From CAVSIP01 sp963728075 (lineage in GTDB: Bacteria > Actinomycetota > Actinomycetes > JAFAQI01 > DASSKL01), in NCBI GenBank assembly GCA_963728075.1, contig CAVSIP010000001.1, positions 310,001 to 374,000 on the forward strand: a stretch of 64,000 bases of DNA, written 5' to 3'. The translations under genes and the position numbers were made by a program. The notes under the pieces were generated by a model, which was not told the origin of the DNA, made no database searches, and worked only from the letters and a program-made list of their open reading frames with translations. This document shows, piece by piece, positions 7,250 to 15,877 of this stretch; the first letter of the stretch is position 1; every line of letters starts with the position of its first letter.

Positions 7250-8728
7250 TCAGGCGCGGCCGACGAGGTCGGCGACGATCGCCGCGGACATCGCGACGAG
7301 CGGTAGCCCACCGCCGGGGTGCGCCGAGCCGCCGACGAGGAACAGCCCCGGTACGGGTCCGCGGTTGGCCGGGCGCAGGAACGCCGCGCGCGGGCCGTTC
7401 GACGACGAGCCGTAGATCGACCCGCCGGGGGAGCGGGTGGCCCGTTCGAGGTCGGCGGGGGTGCGCCACTCGCGGAACGCCAGCCGCTCGCGGACGTCGT
7501 GCCCGCGGGCGGCGAGCACGCCGAGCACGTGGCCGGCGTACGCCTCGGCCACCCCGGGCGCGTCCCAGTCGACGCCGTGCGCCGGGTCGTGCCGCGGCGC
7601 GTTGACCAGCACGAACCAGGCCTCGCCGCCCGCCGGTGCCAGCGTCTCGTCGGCCGGCGCGCAGACGTACACGGTCGGGTCGGGCACTGGCCGTGGTGCC
7701 GGGCCGAAGACGGCGTCGAACTCGCCGTCGTAGTCGGGCCCGTACAGCACCGTGTGGTGCGCCAGCCCGGGCGTTCGGCCCCGGACGCCGAGCAGCAGGA
7801 CGAACGCCGACAGCGACGGCGTGACCCGGCCGAGCCGGCGCAGCTGGTCCCGCCGGGGCAGCAGGTCGGCATAGAGGTGCCGCGCGTCGGCGTCGGACAC
7901 GACGACGTCGGCGGCGAGCCGCTCCCCGTCGGCGAGCCGGACACCGTCCACCCGCCCGCCGCCGGTCGTGACCGCGACGACGTCCGCTCCGGTGCGTACG
8001 GCCACACCCCGGTCGAGCGCGCGCTCGTGCAGCGCGTCGACCAGCCCGCGCAGCCCGCCGCGTACGTACCAGCCGCCGAAGCGGTGCTCGACGTACGGCA
8101 CGACGCACAGCGCCGCCGGGGTACGGCGGGGGTCGGAGCCGGAGTACGTGGCGTACCGCTCGAGCACCTGCCGCGCCCGCGGGTCGGCCAGGTGGCGGCG
8201 GCCGAGGTCGCGCAGCGTCCGCCACGGCGCCACCAGCGCGAGGTCCCGGGGACGCCGGGCGGCCAGCCGCGCCAGCGTGCGCGGGCCGTCCAGCGCCGAC
8301 TCGACGAAGTCGCGGCGGGTCGCGTCCCACACCCGCTCCGCGTGGCCGAGCAGGCCGGCCCACTGCGCACCCGCCCCGGCGCCGAGCGCGTCGTCCATCG
8401 CCTGCCGCACCGCGGGCAGCGGGCCGTTCGGCAGGTCGAGCACCGTGCCGTCGGCGAACCGGTGGCGGGCGAGCAGCTCGAGCGGCACCAGGTCGACCGA
8501 CTCCTCGAGCGGCCGGCCGGTCTTGAGGAACAGGTCGCGGTACGCCGCCGGCAGGGTGAGCAGCGACGGGCCGGTGTCGAACCGGAAGCCGTCCCGCTCG
8601 TACGTCCCCGCCTTGCCGCCGACGGTCGCGGCCTGCTCGAGCACCGTGACCGCGTGCCCGAGCCGGGCCAGCCGGGCGGCCACGGCCAGCCCGCCGACGC
8701 CGGCGCCCACAACGGCGACCCGGCTCAC
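7250..8728 (-). CDS. CrtI/CrtD-like carotenoid desaturase
   Basis: FAD-dependent phytoene desaturase superfamily, 492 residues. It begins with the nucleotide-binding motif VAVVGAGVGGLAVAARL, has FDTGPSLLTLP near residue 50, and ends with the typical FAD-binding tail (GLFLVGGSAHPGGGLPLVAMSA). The GTG at 8728 overlaps the stop of the glycosyltransferase by 4 nt. Coming third after CruF and a CruG-like glycosyltransferase, it fits a 3',4'-desaturase (CrtD role) acting on a hydrated carotenoid end. Apo-carotenoid oxidase or another desaturation step remains possible. Confidence 0.8.
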   Translation of the reverse strand: MSRVAVVGAGVGGLAVAARLARLGHAVTVLEQAATVGGKAGTYERDGFRFDTGPSLLTLPAAYRDLFLKTGRPLEESVDLVPLELLARHRFADGTVLDLPNGPLPAVRQAMDDALGAGAGAQWAGLLGHAERVWDATRRDFVESALDGPRTLARLAARRPRDLALVAPWRTLRDLGRRHLADPRARQVLERYATYSGSDPRRTPAALCVVPYVEHRFGGWYVRGGLRGLVDALHERALDRGVAVRTGADVVAVTTGGGRVDGVRLADGERLAADVVVSDADARHLYADLLPRRDQLRRLGRVTPSLSAFVLLLGVRGRTPGLAHHTVLYGPDYDGEFDAVFGPAPRPVPDPTVYVCAPADETLAPAGGEAWFVLVNAPRHDPAHGVDWDAPGVAEAYAGHVLGVLAARGHDVRERLAFREWRTPADLERATRSPGGSIYGSSSNGPRAAFLRPANRGPVPGLFLVGGSAHPGGGLPLVAMSAAIVADLVGRA

Positions 8729-9813
8729 CGGACCGGCCGGCCCTTCCACGCCAGCCGGCCCGAGGCGCGGGCGACGATCGAGCGCACCGTGAGGGCGGCC
8801 AGCGCGAGCACGGACAGGGGGTGGGCGAAGCTGTCCGGCCACGCCCGGCCGCCGGTCGCCCGCGCGCTCACCGCGCGCCCGGCGACGGCCGCGGCGTACC
8901 CGACCGCGCCTGCGGGCGAGCCGCGCAGTGCGGCGAGTGGCGGCAGCACGTACACGGCGGCCAGCGCTGTCACTGCCGCGAGCGCTCCGGGGGGCGAGCC
9001 GAACGCCGCCCACAGCGACTTCGTGTAGCCGTCCGCCAGCTCCCGCGCGCCGCCGTACATCCGGCAGGTGGCCAGGTCGGTGCCGTCGACGAACCCGCCC
9101 CGCGCGCCGGCCCGGCGCAGGGCCCGGGCCAGGGCCATGTCGTCGACCACCTGGTCGCGTACGGCGGCGTGCCCGCCGGCGCGGCGGTACGCCGCCGCGT
9201 CGACGACGAGGAACTGGCCGCCCGCGGCCGCCAGGGACGGTCGGGGGGAGCGCTCCGCCACGCCCAGCGGGAGGAACGTCAGCCACGACCACTGCAGCAG
9301 CGGCTGGACCAGCCGCTCGGCGGCGGAGCCGGTGAGCTGCCGCGGGTACGGGGAGACGTACCCGAGGGCGTGGCGGCGCAGCAGCGTCACCGCGCGCGCC
9401 ACCGCGTCGGGGGCGAGCACGACGTCCGCGTCGACGAAGACGAGCACCCGACCGCGGGCGACGTCGGCCAGCTGCTGGCAGGCGTGCGGCTTGCCCAGCC
9501 AGCCGGGCGGGGGGCCGGCCCCCCGCAGCACTCGCGCCCGGTCGCCCGCGACCGCGCGGACGACCTCGGCCGTACCGTCCGTGGAGGCGTCGTCGAGCAC
9601 CAGCACCTCGGCGGCGGCGAGCCCCTGCTGGGAGACGAGCGCCTCGACAGACGGGCCGATCCGGTGCGCCTCGTCCCGGGCCGGGACGAGCAGCGAGACC
9701 GGTTCGACGACGTACCCGCGCTCCGGTGGCCGGCGCAGCCGCCGGGCGTTCCAGGCGGCGTGCGCGGCGAGCAGCACCGCGGTCGCCGACCCCGCCCGGA
9801 CCAGCCGCCTCAT
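8725..9813 (-). CDS. Family 2 glycosyltransferase, CruG-like
   Basis: Membrane-anchored inverting glycosyltransferase of 362 residues. The GT2 fold is shown by SLLVPARDEA near residue 45, VLVLDDASTDGT near residue 70 and the metal-binding FVDADVVL near residue 130. DQVVDDMALARALRRAG gives the later acidic motif. Hydrophobic segments at the N-terminus and near the C-terminus anchor it in the membrane. It is sandwiched by 4-nt overlaps between CruF and a desaturase. The cruF-cruG pairing of other carotenogenic bacteria suggests it glycosylates the hydroxyl made by CruF. That assignment rests on context. Confidence 0.72.
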   Translation of the reverse strand: MRRLVRAGSATAVLLAAHAAWNARRLRRPPERGYVVEPVSLLVPARDEAHRIGPSVEALVSQQGLAAAEVLVLDDASTDGTAEVVRAVAGDRARVLRGAGPPPGWLGKPHACQQLADVARGRVLVFVDADVVLAPDAVARAVTLLRRHALGYVSPYPRQLTGSAAERLVQPLLQWSWLTFLPLGVAERSPRPSLAAAGGQFLVVDAAAYRRAGGHAAVRDQVVDDMALARALRRAGARGGFVDGTDLATCRMYGGARELADGYTKSLWAAFGSPPGALAAVTALAAVYVLPPLAALRGSPAGAVGYAAAVAGRAVSARATGGRAWPDSFAHPLSVLALAALTVRSIVARASGRLAWKGRPVR

Positions 9814-10550
9814 CGCCGCAGCCGGCGCGCCAGCGGCAGGGCCAGCACCCCCATGCCCAGCCCGCCCCACGCCGCCACGGCCGGCCGGCGGAAGAAGGCG
9901 AGGTTCGCGAGCACGGACGAGCCGTACGTCCACAGGAACAGCGCGTGCAGCGGCCCGTCGTCGGTGTCGCGCTCGGGCAGCGCGGCGGACAGCGCGACCG
10001 CCATCGCGAGGGCGACCGCGAGCCAGCCGGCGTAGTTCGTCAGCGGCACCTCCGGCACGCCCGGCAGGGCCGCACCGACCCGCTCCCAGTGCCAGTGGCC
10101 GGCCGCGACCATCTGCGGGTCGAGGAACAGGTCCCACCCGGCGAGCCCGGCCGCGGCGAGCAGCACCTGCCGCCCGCGGGTGCGGGTCACGGCGCGGGCG
10201 GCGGCGAGCGCCGGGTAGGCCGCCATCGTCCAGGCCATCGGCACCACGGCCGGCACGCCGGCGACCGCGGGGCCGAGCCGCCGGCCGTACGCGTACCGGC
10301 CGAACGGGCGCCCGGTCCGTACACCCACGGCCTCGACCAGCAGCCCGCCGCCTGCCGTGACGAGCAGCATCAGCACCGCCCGCGCCACCCCGTACCAGGT
10401 GGTCGCGTGGGTCACCACCGCCATGAAGAACACGACGACGGCGAGCGCGGTGAGCCGGTCGCGGGCCGGACCCTCGAGCAGCGGGTACGGCACCTCCGCC
10501 AGGACGGCCGCGCCCGCGAGCGCCCAGGCCGCCGCCTGCCCGTCCGTCAC
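9810..10550 (-). CDS. cruF: CruF family carotenoid 1',2'-hydratase
   Basis: Integral membrane protein of 246 residues with six or seven hydrophobic segments. CruF (DUF422) family landmarks are visible: GVRTGRPFGRYAYG near residue 80, VPMAWTMAAYPA near residue 105, GWDLFLDPQMV near residue 140, and VPLTNYAGW near residue 175. The family adds water across the terminal double bond of acyclic ends, creating the tertiary hydroxyl used for glycosylation. The GTG at 10550 lies 6 nt after TACAGT without a ribosome binding site, so the operon it heads looks leaderless. Confidence 0.83.
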   Translation of the reverse strand: MTDGQAAAWALAGAAVLAEVPYPLLEGPARDRLTALAVVVFFMAVVTHATTWYGVARAVLMLLVTAGGGLLVEAVGVRTGRPFGRYAYGRRLGPAVAGVPAVVPMAWTMAAYPALAAARAVTRTRGRQVLLAAAGLAGWDLFLDPQMVAAGHWHWERVGAALPGVPEVPLTNYAGWLAVALAMAVALSAALPERDTDDGPLHALFLWTYGSSVLANLAFFRRPAVAAWGGLGMGVLALPLARRLRR

Positions 10551-10556
10551 GGGGGC

Positions 10557-10562
10557 ACTGTA
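10557..10562 (-). promoter_or_regulatory. Putative -10 of the leaderless cruF operon
   Basis: TACAGT on the minus strand ends 6 nt before the cruF GTG, with no Shine-Dalgarno in between. The spacing matches the other leaderless starts in the window. The divergent gene starts at 10650, so this roughly 100-bp region carries promoters for both. Confidence 0.45.
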
Positions 10563-10649
10563 CGGAAGCCGCGGCTGCTGCGACGGGGCGGGACTTCGGG
10601 CCCTTTCGCGCGGGTGGCTGGCTGCTGACGCTCGAACCGAGGAGGCGCC

Positions 10650-11480
10650 ATGAGCACTCCGCCGAGCGACGTCCACGCGCCCGCGCCAGAGGTGCCGCCG
10701 CCGGCACGGCGGGTGCACTGGCCGCTGGGCGTCGGCATCGCCCTCGTCGTGGGGATCCTCGCCGTCGTCGGCGTCGCCGTGGTCCCGGACATGGTTCGCG
10801 GGGTCCCCAGCTTCCCCTCGCTCGCCGATACCCCCGACCCGTCGCTGCACGGCACGGTGGCGTACTTCGACGACGGCAGCCGCTGCGTACGGATCGTCGC
10901 GGCTGCGGGGCGGCCGGCGAAGGACGTGCTGTGCCTGCCCGCGATGGACGTGCCGAGTGCGCAGAAGCTCGGCAAGGAGATCGGGCCGCAGCTGGTCTGG
11001 CGCACCGACGGGCAGCTCGAGGTCACGATGTTCCGGATGCCGTTCACGCCGGGGCCGGGCCTCAACCCCGGCTGGCAGAAGGTCGTGGACGTCAGGACCG
11101 GGACGGTGACGGACACGCCGGAGGCGGACGTCCCGTACGAGGCGAACACCACGTCCCAGCCCAGCGTCAGCCCCAGCGGTGCCCGGCTCACCTGGACGTC
11201 GGACGACCAGACGGGCCGGGTACGGATCACCGTCACCGACGCGAACGGGACGCGGACGCTGCTGTCCGCGCGTGGGCCCGGCAGCTACACCTACGGCCTG
11301 CACGCGGTGTTCTGGCCCCCGGACGGGCGGTGGGTGGCCGCTGACGACGGCCGGCTCCTCGTGATCACCCCGTCCGAGCCGCCGGTGACCCGGGTGCTGG
11401 TCGACCGGCCCGGTGGGCCGCTCGAGGACTTCCCCCGGTTCGCCGTGACGAGCGCCGACCTGCTCGCGGCGACCGGCTGA
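10650..11480 (+). CDS. Membrane-anchored protein with TolB-like repeats, function unknown
   Basis: A 276-residue protein with a proline-rich cytoplasmic start, one membrane helix at about residues 27-50, and an extracytoplasmic domain. The outer domain contains SPSGARLTWTSDD and WPPDGRWVAADDG stretches, typical of beta-propeller (TolB/WD40-like) blades. The start ATG follows a GAGGAGG ribosome binding site with 6 nt spacing. It stands alone, divergent from cruF. No specific function can be assigned. It could be a sensor-like lipoprotein-type surface protein. Confidence 0.6.
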   Translation: MSTPPSDVHAPAPEVPPPARRVHWPLGVGIALVVGILAVVGVAVVPDMVRGVPSFPSLADTPDPSLHGTVAYFDDGSRCVRIVAAAGRPAKDVLCLPAMDVPSAQKLGKEIGPQLVWRTDGQLEVTMFRMPFTPGPGLNPGWQKVVDVRTGTVTDTPEADVPYEANTTSQPSVSPSGARLTWTSDDQTGRVRITVTDANGTRTLLSARGPGSYTYGLHAVFWPPDGRWVAADDGRLLVITPSEPPVTRVLVDRPGGPLEDFPRFAVTSADLLAATG

Positions 11481-11617
11481 CCGTCACTGCGGGTGCGAAC
11501 CCGGGCGCCCTACGTTGCCTGCTTGTCAGGCGTCTCGCCGCGGCGCACGCTCTGTCCCTGCGGCACCCGCCTGTCCACTCGGGCGACAGGACCGGTGTGC
11601 CGGGGAGGGATGGCGCC

Positions 11618-12223
11618 ATGTACGTCCGAGCCAACCTCATGACGGCCGATCCGGCCGCCGTCGAGGAGATCGTCGAGTACGCGAGCAGCACCGTACGGCC
11701 GCTCGTCGAGTCGCTTCCGGGCAACCGCGGGATGCTGGTGGCGGTGGACCGGGAGACCGGCGGCGGGGTGGTGGCCACCTTCTGGGAGGACCGCGCCGCT
11801 CTGGAGGCGAGCGAGGAGCAGGTGGCGGACGCCCGGCAGGAGGCACGCCGGATCAGCCGGGGCAGCGTCGACGCGCTGGTGCTCGAGATGGTGGAGCAGC
11901 ACATGCGCACCCAGCCGGCCCCCGGGTGCTGGCAGCGCGCCACGATGGTGGAGCTCGAACCCGGCGACGTCGACAAGGCGGTGGAGTCCTTCCGGGCCAG
12001 CACGCTGCCCGCGTTGGACTCGATGGACGGGTTCTGCGCCGCCGTGCTGAACGTCGACCGGGCAGGGGGCCGTGCCGTCGCCGTGACCACGTGGCGGGAC
12101 CGGGCCGCCCTGGAGGCGAGCCGCGACCGGGCGGAGAACCTGCGCGAGGAGGTCGTCGACAAGGCCCACGGCACGGTCGTGGCCATCGACGAGCGGGAGG
12201 TCGTCCTGGCCGTGTTCCGCTAG
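11618..12223 (+). CDS. Duplicated dimeric alpha/beta-barrel (ABM-like) protein
   Basis: A 201-residue protein made of two similar halves. Each half begins with a strand and ends with a TxWxDRAALEAS motif (FWEDRAALEAS near residue 54, TWRDRAALEAS near residue 157) followed by a helix rich in Glu and Arg. This is the layout of two fused antibiotic-biosynthesis-monooxygenase-like (ferredoxin-fold) domains. The ATG at 11618 is preferred over the upstream in-frame GTG because of the GGGGAGGG site 8 nt before it. The catalytic role, if any, is unknown. Proteins of this fold include monooxygenases, heme oxygenases and non-catalytic dimers. Confidence 0.6.
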   Translation: MYVRANLMTADPAAVEEIVEYASSTVRPLVESLPGNRGMLVAVDRETGGGVVATFWEDRAALEASEEQVADARQEARRISRGSVDALVLEMVEQHMRTQPAPGCWQRATMVELEPGDVDKAVESFRASTLPALDSMDGFCAAVLNVDRAGGRAVAVTTWRDRAALEASRDRAENLREEVVDKAHGTVVAIDEREVVLAVFR

Positions 12224-12256
12224 GGAACCCGGCGCGGGGCCGGCTGGCCTCGCCGG

Positions 12257-13798
12257 TCAGGGCAGCAGGCGCCGCCAGCGCGGCTGCCGGTCCCGCAGCA
12301 GCACCCGCGCTGCTGAGCGGCCGCTCGCGCCGAACACCCCGCCGCCCGGGTGCGTGGACGCGCCGCACAGGTACAGCCCGCCGACCGGGCCGCGGTAGCC
12401 CGACCAGTCCGGCGTCGGTCGGAACGCGAACATGGCGTCCAGCCCCATCTCCACGTGCATGACGTTGCCGCGCCGCAGCCCCAGCTCGCGCTCGAGGTCC
12501 AGCGGGGTCTGCACGTGCATGTGCTCGACCGTGCCGGCGAAGCCGGGCGCGTACCGGTCCACCGCCTCGACCAGGCGCCGGCCCTCCCGCTCCCGCACCT
12601 CGTCCCAGTGCCGGTCACCCGCCAGCTCGTACGGGTGCCACTGCCCCCAGACGGTCACGTTGTGCCGCCCCGGCGGGGCGATCGTGTCGTCGAACGCCGA
12701 GAACGTCATCGCCAGCACCGGAGGGTCGCGCGGCGGGTGCCCGGCCCCGAACTCGCCGTACGCCGCACGCAGCTGCCGGCGGGAGCGCGCGAGCAGCTGC
12801 ATGGCCCGGTACGCCTCCGGGCCGGCGCCGGGGTAGCGCGGCAGCTCGGTCGTGCCGAGCCGCACCACCATCCCCACCCCGTCACCGACCCGTACGCGGC
12901 GCCGCCCACCCGCCAGCAGCGCCTCGTCGCCGAGCAGCTCGAGCGTCGTCAGCACGTGGCAGCCGGCGAGCACCGCGTCCGCGTGGAGCACGTCGCCGGA
13001 CCCGGTCCGCACGCCGGTGACCCGGGAACCGTCGCGCAGCAGTGCCGCGGCGCCGTCGCCGAGGCGGACGCTGCCGCCGTACGACGCCAGCCGGGCGGCC
13101 AGCGCCTCGGACAGCCGGCCGCTGCCTCCGACCGGGTGGCCGGGCGGGTGCCGGTGCAGCATGGCGGTCCAGCCGACCAGGTCCGCGGTGGCGACCTCGT
13201 GCGTCGGCGGGCCGGACTGCGCGCCGAACCAGGCCAGGGCGGTCTTGAGCCGCTCGTCGTCGAACCAGGCGTCGAGCAACGCGTCGCCCGGCTGCAGGAA
13301 CTCCCGCGCGGTCTCGGGGCCCCGCCCACCCATGCCCCACATCGCCCGGCCCAGCGCGGCAACGGTCGGTGGCTGCTGGAAGGCGGTGAACACCCGTTCG
13401 TTGCGCCGGCCCCACACGTCCACGAACCGGCGGTAGGCCTCCGCGTCCCGCTCGCCGCACAGCGCCGCGATCGACGCGCACGTGCGCTCGACGTCGACCC
13501 AGAACGTCAGCGCGCCGTCGTCGAACGGCGCGAAGCCCCACGGGTCCAGGTCGAGGTAGGCCAGCCCGGCGCCGGCGAGGTCCAGGTCCTCCACGATGCC
13601 GGTGTGGCGGACCATGATGTGCGCGCTCGACCCGCGGTCCATGAGGTAGCCGGGGAAGCGCTCGACGGTCGAGACCGCGCCGCCGACCACGGTGTCGCGC
13701 TCGACCACGTGGACGTCGAGCCCGGCGCGGGCGAGGTAGCAGGCGGCGACCAGCGCGTTGTGACCGGCGCCGACGACGACCACGTCGTGGCGGGTCAT
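12257..13798 (-). CDS. CrtO-like FAD-dependent carotenoid oxidoreductase
   Basis: Phytoene desaturase superfamily, 513 residues. The N-terminal nucleotide-binding motif is VVVVGAGHNALVAACYLARAG, in which the HNAL variant is typical of the CrtO ketolase/PYROXD2 branch rather than CrtI. The C-terminus has the FAD tail GLYLCGASTHPGGGVFGASG. The ATG at 13798 overlaps the upstream acetyltransferase stop by 4 nt. Its operon also encodes a CrtA-like monooxygenase, so ketolation of a carotenoid is the best guess. A non-carotenoid amine or isoprenoid oxidoreductase cannot be excluded. Confidence 0.68.
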   Translation of the reverse strand: MTRHDVVVVGAGHNALVAACYLARAGLDVHVVERDTVVGGAVSTVERFPGYLMDRGSSAHIMVRHTGIVEDLDLAGAGLAYLDLDPWGFAPFDDGALTFWVDVERTCASIAALCGERDAEAYRRFVDVWGRRNERVFTAFQQPPTVAALGRAMWGMGGRGPETAREFLQPGDALLDAWFDDERLKTALAWFGAQSGPPTHEVATADLVGWTAMLHRHPPGHPVGGSGRLSEALAARLASYGGSVRLGDGAAALLRDGSRVTGVRTGSGDVLHADAVLAGCHVLTTLELLGDEALLAGGRRRVRVGDGVGMVVRLGTTELPRYPGAGPEAYRAMQLLARSRRQLRAAYGEFGAGHPPRDPPVLAMTFSAFDDTIAPPGRHNVTVWGQWHPYELAGDRHWDEVREREGRRLVEAVDRYAPGFAGTVEHMHVQTPLDLERELGLRRGNVMHVEMGLDAMFAFRPTPDWSGYRGPVGGLYLCGASTHPGGGVFGASGRSAARVLLRDRQPRWRRLLP

Positions 13799-14364
13799 GC
13801 GTCCCGCAGCCGCAGCCCCATGACCGCGAAGCGCTCCATGCCGCCGGGGAACCGGTAGTCGGTGAGCAGGTCGACGAAGCCGAACGACCGGTACAGGCGG
13901 CGGGCGCGGCTGTCGTGGTCGTGCGTCGACAGCAGCACGGTGCGCTCGGGCACCCCCTCGGTCAGCGTGACGAGCAGGCGGCGGCCGATGCCCTGGCCCT
14001 GCGCGTACGGCAGCACGTGCAGCTCGACCACCTCGAGGGAGTCGCTCACCCACGAGCGTGCGGCCGTGCGCCCGGACGCGGAGCGCAGGGCGGCGTACAC
14101 CGAGTCGTGCCACCACTGGCCGGCCCGCCCCGGGTAGGTGTAGCCGAAGCCCACCAGGCGGCCGGCCGGGTCGAGGGCGACCACGGCGCGGAACCGCTCG
14201 TAGGTGACGTGGCGCAGCAGCATCGCCCGACGCTGGGCCGCCACCTCCGGGCCCCGGCGCATGGCCTCGGCGTACACGGCCACCGCGTCGTCGGCGTACG
14301 GCCGGAAGCCCTCGGCGTCCAGCGCCACGAGGCGGACGGCCCCGTCCGCAGCAGGCTCACTCAT
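13795..14364 (-). CDS. GNAT family N-acetyltransferase
   Basis: Acetyl-CoA-dependent acyltransferase of 189 residues. The acetyl-CoA loop appears as LHVLPYAQGQGIGRRLL near residue 125 (Q-x2-G-x-G/A motif), preceded by the strand VVELHVL and followed by HDSRARRLYRSFGF, the usual C-terminal strand-helix. The ATG at 14364 overlaps the CrtA-like gene stop by 4 nt. Its place in a carotenoid operon is suggestive, but the substrate cannot be inferred. Confidence 0.85.
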   Translation of the reverse strand: MSEPAADGAVRLVALDAEGFRPYADDAVAVYAEAMRRGPEVAAQRRAMLLRHVTYERFRAVVALDPAGRLVGFGYTYPGRAGQWWHDSVYAALRSASGRTAARSWVSDSLEVVELHVLPYAQGQGIGRRLLVTLTEGVPERTVLLSTHDHDSRARRLYRSFGFVDLLTDYRFPGGMERFAVMGLRLRDA

Positions 14365-15011
14365 CGCAGCGGGTCTACCCCGTCGACGGTGCCGTGCGCC
14401 TCCACCACGGCGAACCGGGCGAACAGCTCCTCGGCGTACCAGCGCTCCGGCCCGGCGCGGCGGACGACGTCCGCGTGCGCCGCCCGGTCGTACGCGAACG
14501 CGCGCAGCGCGGCGGGGGACTCCCAGACGCTGAACGTCCCCTGCAGCCCCACCGGCGCCTCCCCGACGGCCAGCGCCAGCCGCAGGCCGGCAGACCCCGG
14601 CAGGTCGGCGGCGACCGGCGGGACGGCGCGGCGGAACGACCGGGCGCGCGCCAGCCGCAGCCGGGCCCGGGTGAGCGCCGCGACCGGTCCGTCGTACGCC
14701 GGGTCGCCGGGCGGGCTGCCGAACGGGTGCTGCCGGGACCAGCTGCCACGGGCCGACAGCGGCGCGAGCCGGGCGTGCCAGCGCTCCGCTGCGAGCCGTT
14801 CCCAGCGGCTCGGCCGCCGCGGCTCGCCGTCCCACACGGCGAGCACCGCCCAACGGCGCGGCGTGGCGTGCCAGGGCGAGAACGTCGCCGGGTCACCGGT
14901 CCCGAGGATCTTCGCGAACCGGGCGCCGGGAACCCGGCGGCCGGCGACGAGCGCCAGGGTGGCGGGCAGCCGCCGGGCCGGGATCGTCCACACGTCGAAG
15001 GTGACGGTCAC
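14361..15011 (-). CDS. CrtA-like (spheroidene monooxygenase family) protein
   Basis: A 216-residue protein resembling the oxygen-dependent acyclic carotenoid 2-ketolase CrtA. Shared landmarks are FAKILGTG near residue 33, WAVLAVWDGE near residue 55, GSWSRQHPFG near residue 90, GPVAALTRARLR near residue 108 and LQGTFSVWESPAALRAFAY near residue 165. CrtA is known from purple bacteria, where it adds a keto group at C-2 of spheroidene. The GTG at 15011 overlaps the ArsC-like stop by 4 nt. Together with CruF and CrtO-like genes it suggests a keto-carotenoid, but activity is not shown by sequence. Confidence 0.72.
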   Translation of the reverse strand: MTVTFDVWTIPARRLPATLALVAGRRVPGARFAKILGTGDPATFSPWHATPRRWAVLAVWDGEPRRPSRWERLAAERWHARLAPLSARGSWSRQHPFGSPPGDPAYDGPVAALTRARLRLARARSFRRAVPPVAADLPGSAGLRLALAVGEAPVGLQGTFSVWESPAALRAFAYDRAAHADVVRRAGPERWYAEELFARFAVVEAHGTVDGVDPLR

Positions 15012-15364
15012 GGCCCGTGCTCGACCGCCTCGGCGAGGGTCTGCGGGTCGCGGGCCACCCAGGCGGAGCCGTCCTCCGCCAGCAGGATCGGGCGCTGGAC
15101 GAGCTGCGGGTGCTCGGCCAGCAGCGCGATCCACGCCGCCCGGTCACGCGGCCGGTCGGCCAGTCCGAGCTCGGTGGCGAGGGGCTCGCCCATGCGGGTG
15201 ATGTCCCACGGCTCCAGGCCGAGGGCGGTCAGGGCCTGCTCGAGCTCCTCGGCGGTCGGCGGCTCGTCGAGGTAGCGGCGCAGGGTGTAGGAGACACCGG
15301 CCGCGTCGAGCGCCTCCTGGGCCAGCCGGCACTTCGAGCACTTCGGGTTGAACCAGACCTGCAC
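15008..15364 (-). CDS. ArsC/Spx-type thioredoxin-fold protein
   Basis: A 118-residue protein of the ArsC family. It begins with a short strand and the active-site loop NPKCSKCR (CxxC), then the ARS family motif RRYLDEPPTAEEL near residue 35 and LVQRPILL near residue 92. In true arsenate reductases a single Cys followed by Thr-Ser-Arg is usual. The CxxC here suggests a disulfide reductase or a glutaredoxin-linked arsenate reductase. The gene abuts the YbaK-like gene (0 nt gap) and overlaps crtA-like, so it belongs to the carotenoid operon. Confidence 0.8.
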   Translation of the reverse strand: MQVWFNPKCSKCRLAQEALDAAGVSYTLRRYLDEPPTAEELEQALTALGLEPWDITRMGEPLATELGLADRPRDRAAWIALLAEHPQLVQRPILLAEDGSAWVARDPQTLAEAVEHGP

Positions 15365-15829
15365 CTAGCGCACCTCCGCCGCGGTCCCTCCGGTGATCCG
15401 GAGCAGCTCCGCGTACGTCGTGGGGAACACCGCGTGCGGGGTGCCCGCGGCCGCCCACACGATGTCGTACGCCCGCAGGGCGACGTCCACCAGCGTGCGC
15501 AGCGGCTCCGGATGCCCGACCGGAGCGACGCCCCCGATGGGGAAGCCGGTCACCGTGCGCACCAGGTCGGGGTCGGCCTGCGCGATGTCCGCGCTGCCGA
15601 CGAGCGCGGCCAGGCGAGCCGTGTTCACCCGGTGCGCGCCGCTGACCAGGACCAGCAGCGGCGCGCCGCCGTCGGCGAAGACGAGCGACTTCACGATCGC
15701 GCCCACCTCGCACCCGAGCGCTCGCGCCGCGTCCGCCGCCGTACGTGCCGAGTCCGCCAGCTCGCGCACCTCGCCGGCGGCGCCGCGCTCGCGCAGGGCC
15801 TGCGCGACGCGCTCGGCGTTCGGGTGCAC
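15365..15829 (-). CDS. YbaK/EbsC (ProX) family aminoacyl-tRNA deacylase
   Basis: A 154-residue protein of the family that hydrolyses mischarged tRNA, such as Cys-tRNA(Pro) or Ala-tRNA(Pro). The conserved lysine region is GAIVKSLVF near residue 44, then GAHRVNTARLA near residue 66 and GFPIGGVAPVGH near residue 95, which shapes the substrate pocket. The GTG at 15829 lies 7 nt after a TAGCGT hexamer with no ribosome binding site. It heads a five-gene run that continues with ArsC-like, CrtA-like, GNAT and CrtO-like genes. Its exact substrate is unknown. Confidence 0.87.
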   Translation of the reverse strand: MHPNAERVAQALRERGAAGEVRELADSARTAADAARALGCEVGAIVKSLVFADGGAPLLVLVSGAHRVNTARLAALVGSADIAQADPDLVRTVTGFPIGGVAPVGHPEPLRTLVDVALRAYDIVWAAAGTPHAVFPTTYAELLRITGGTAAEVR

Positions 15830-15836
15830 GGCGGGG

Positions 15837-15842
15837 ACGCTA
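15837..15842 (-). promoter_or_regulatory. Putative -10 of the leaderless ybaK-crtO operon
   Basis: TAGCGT on the minus strand ends 7 nt before the first GTG of the five-gene operon, with no ribosome binding site. This is the same arrangement as upstream of cruF and the GGPP synthase. Confidence 0.42.
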
Positions 15843-15877
15843 CCGCGCGGTCGAGCCGGATCCGCGGACCCGCGCCG

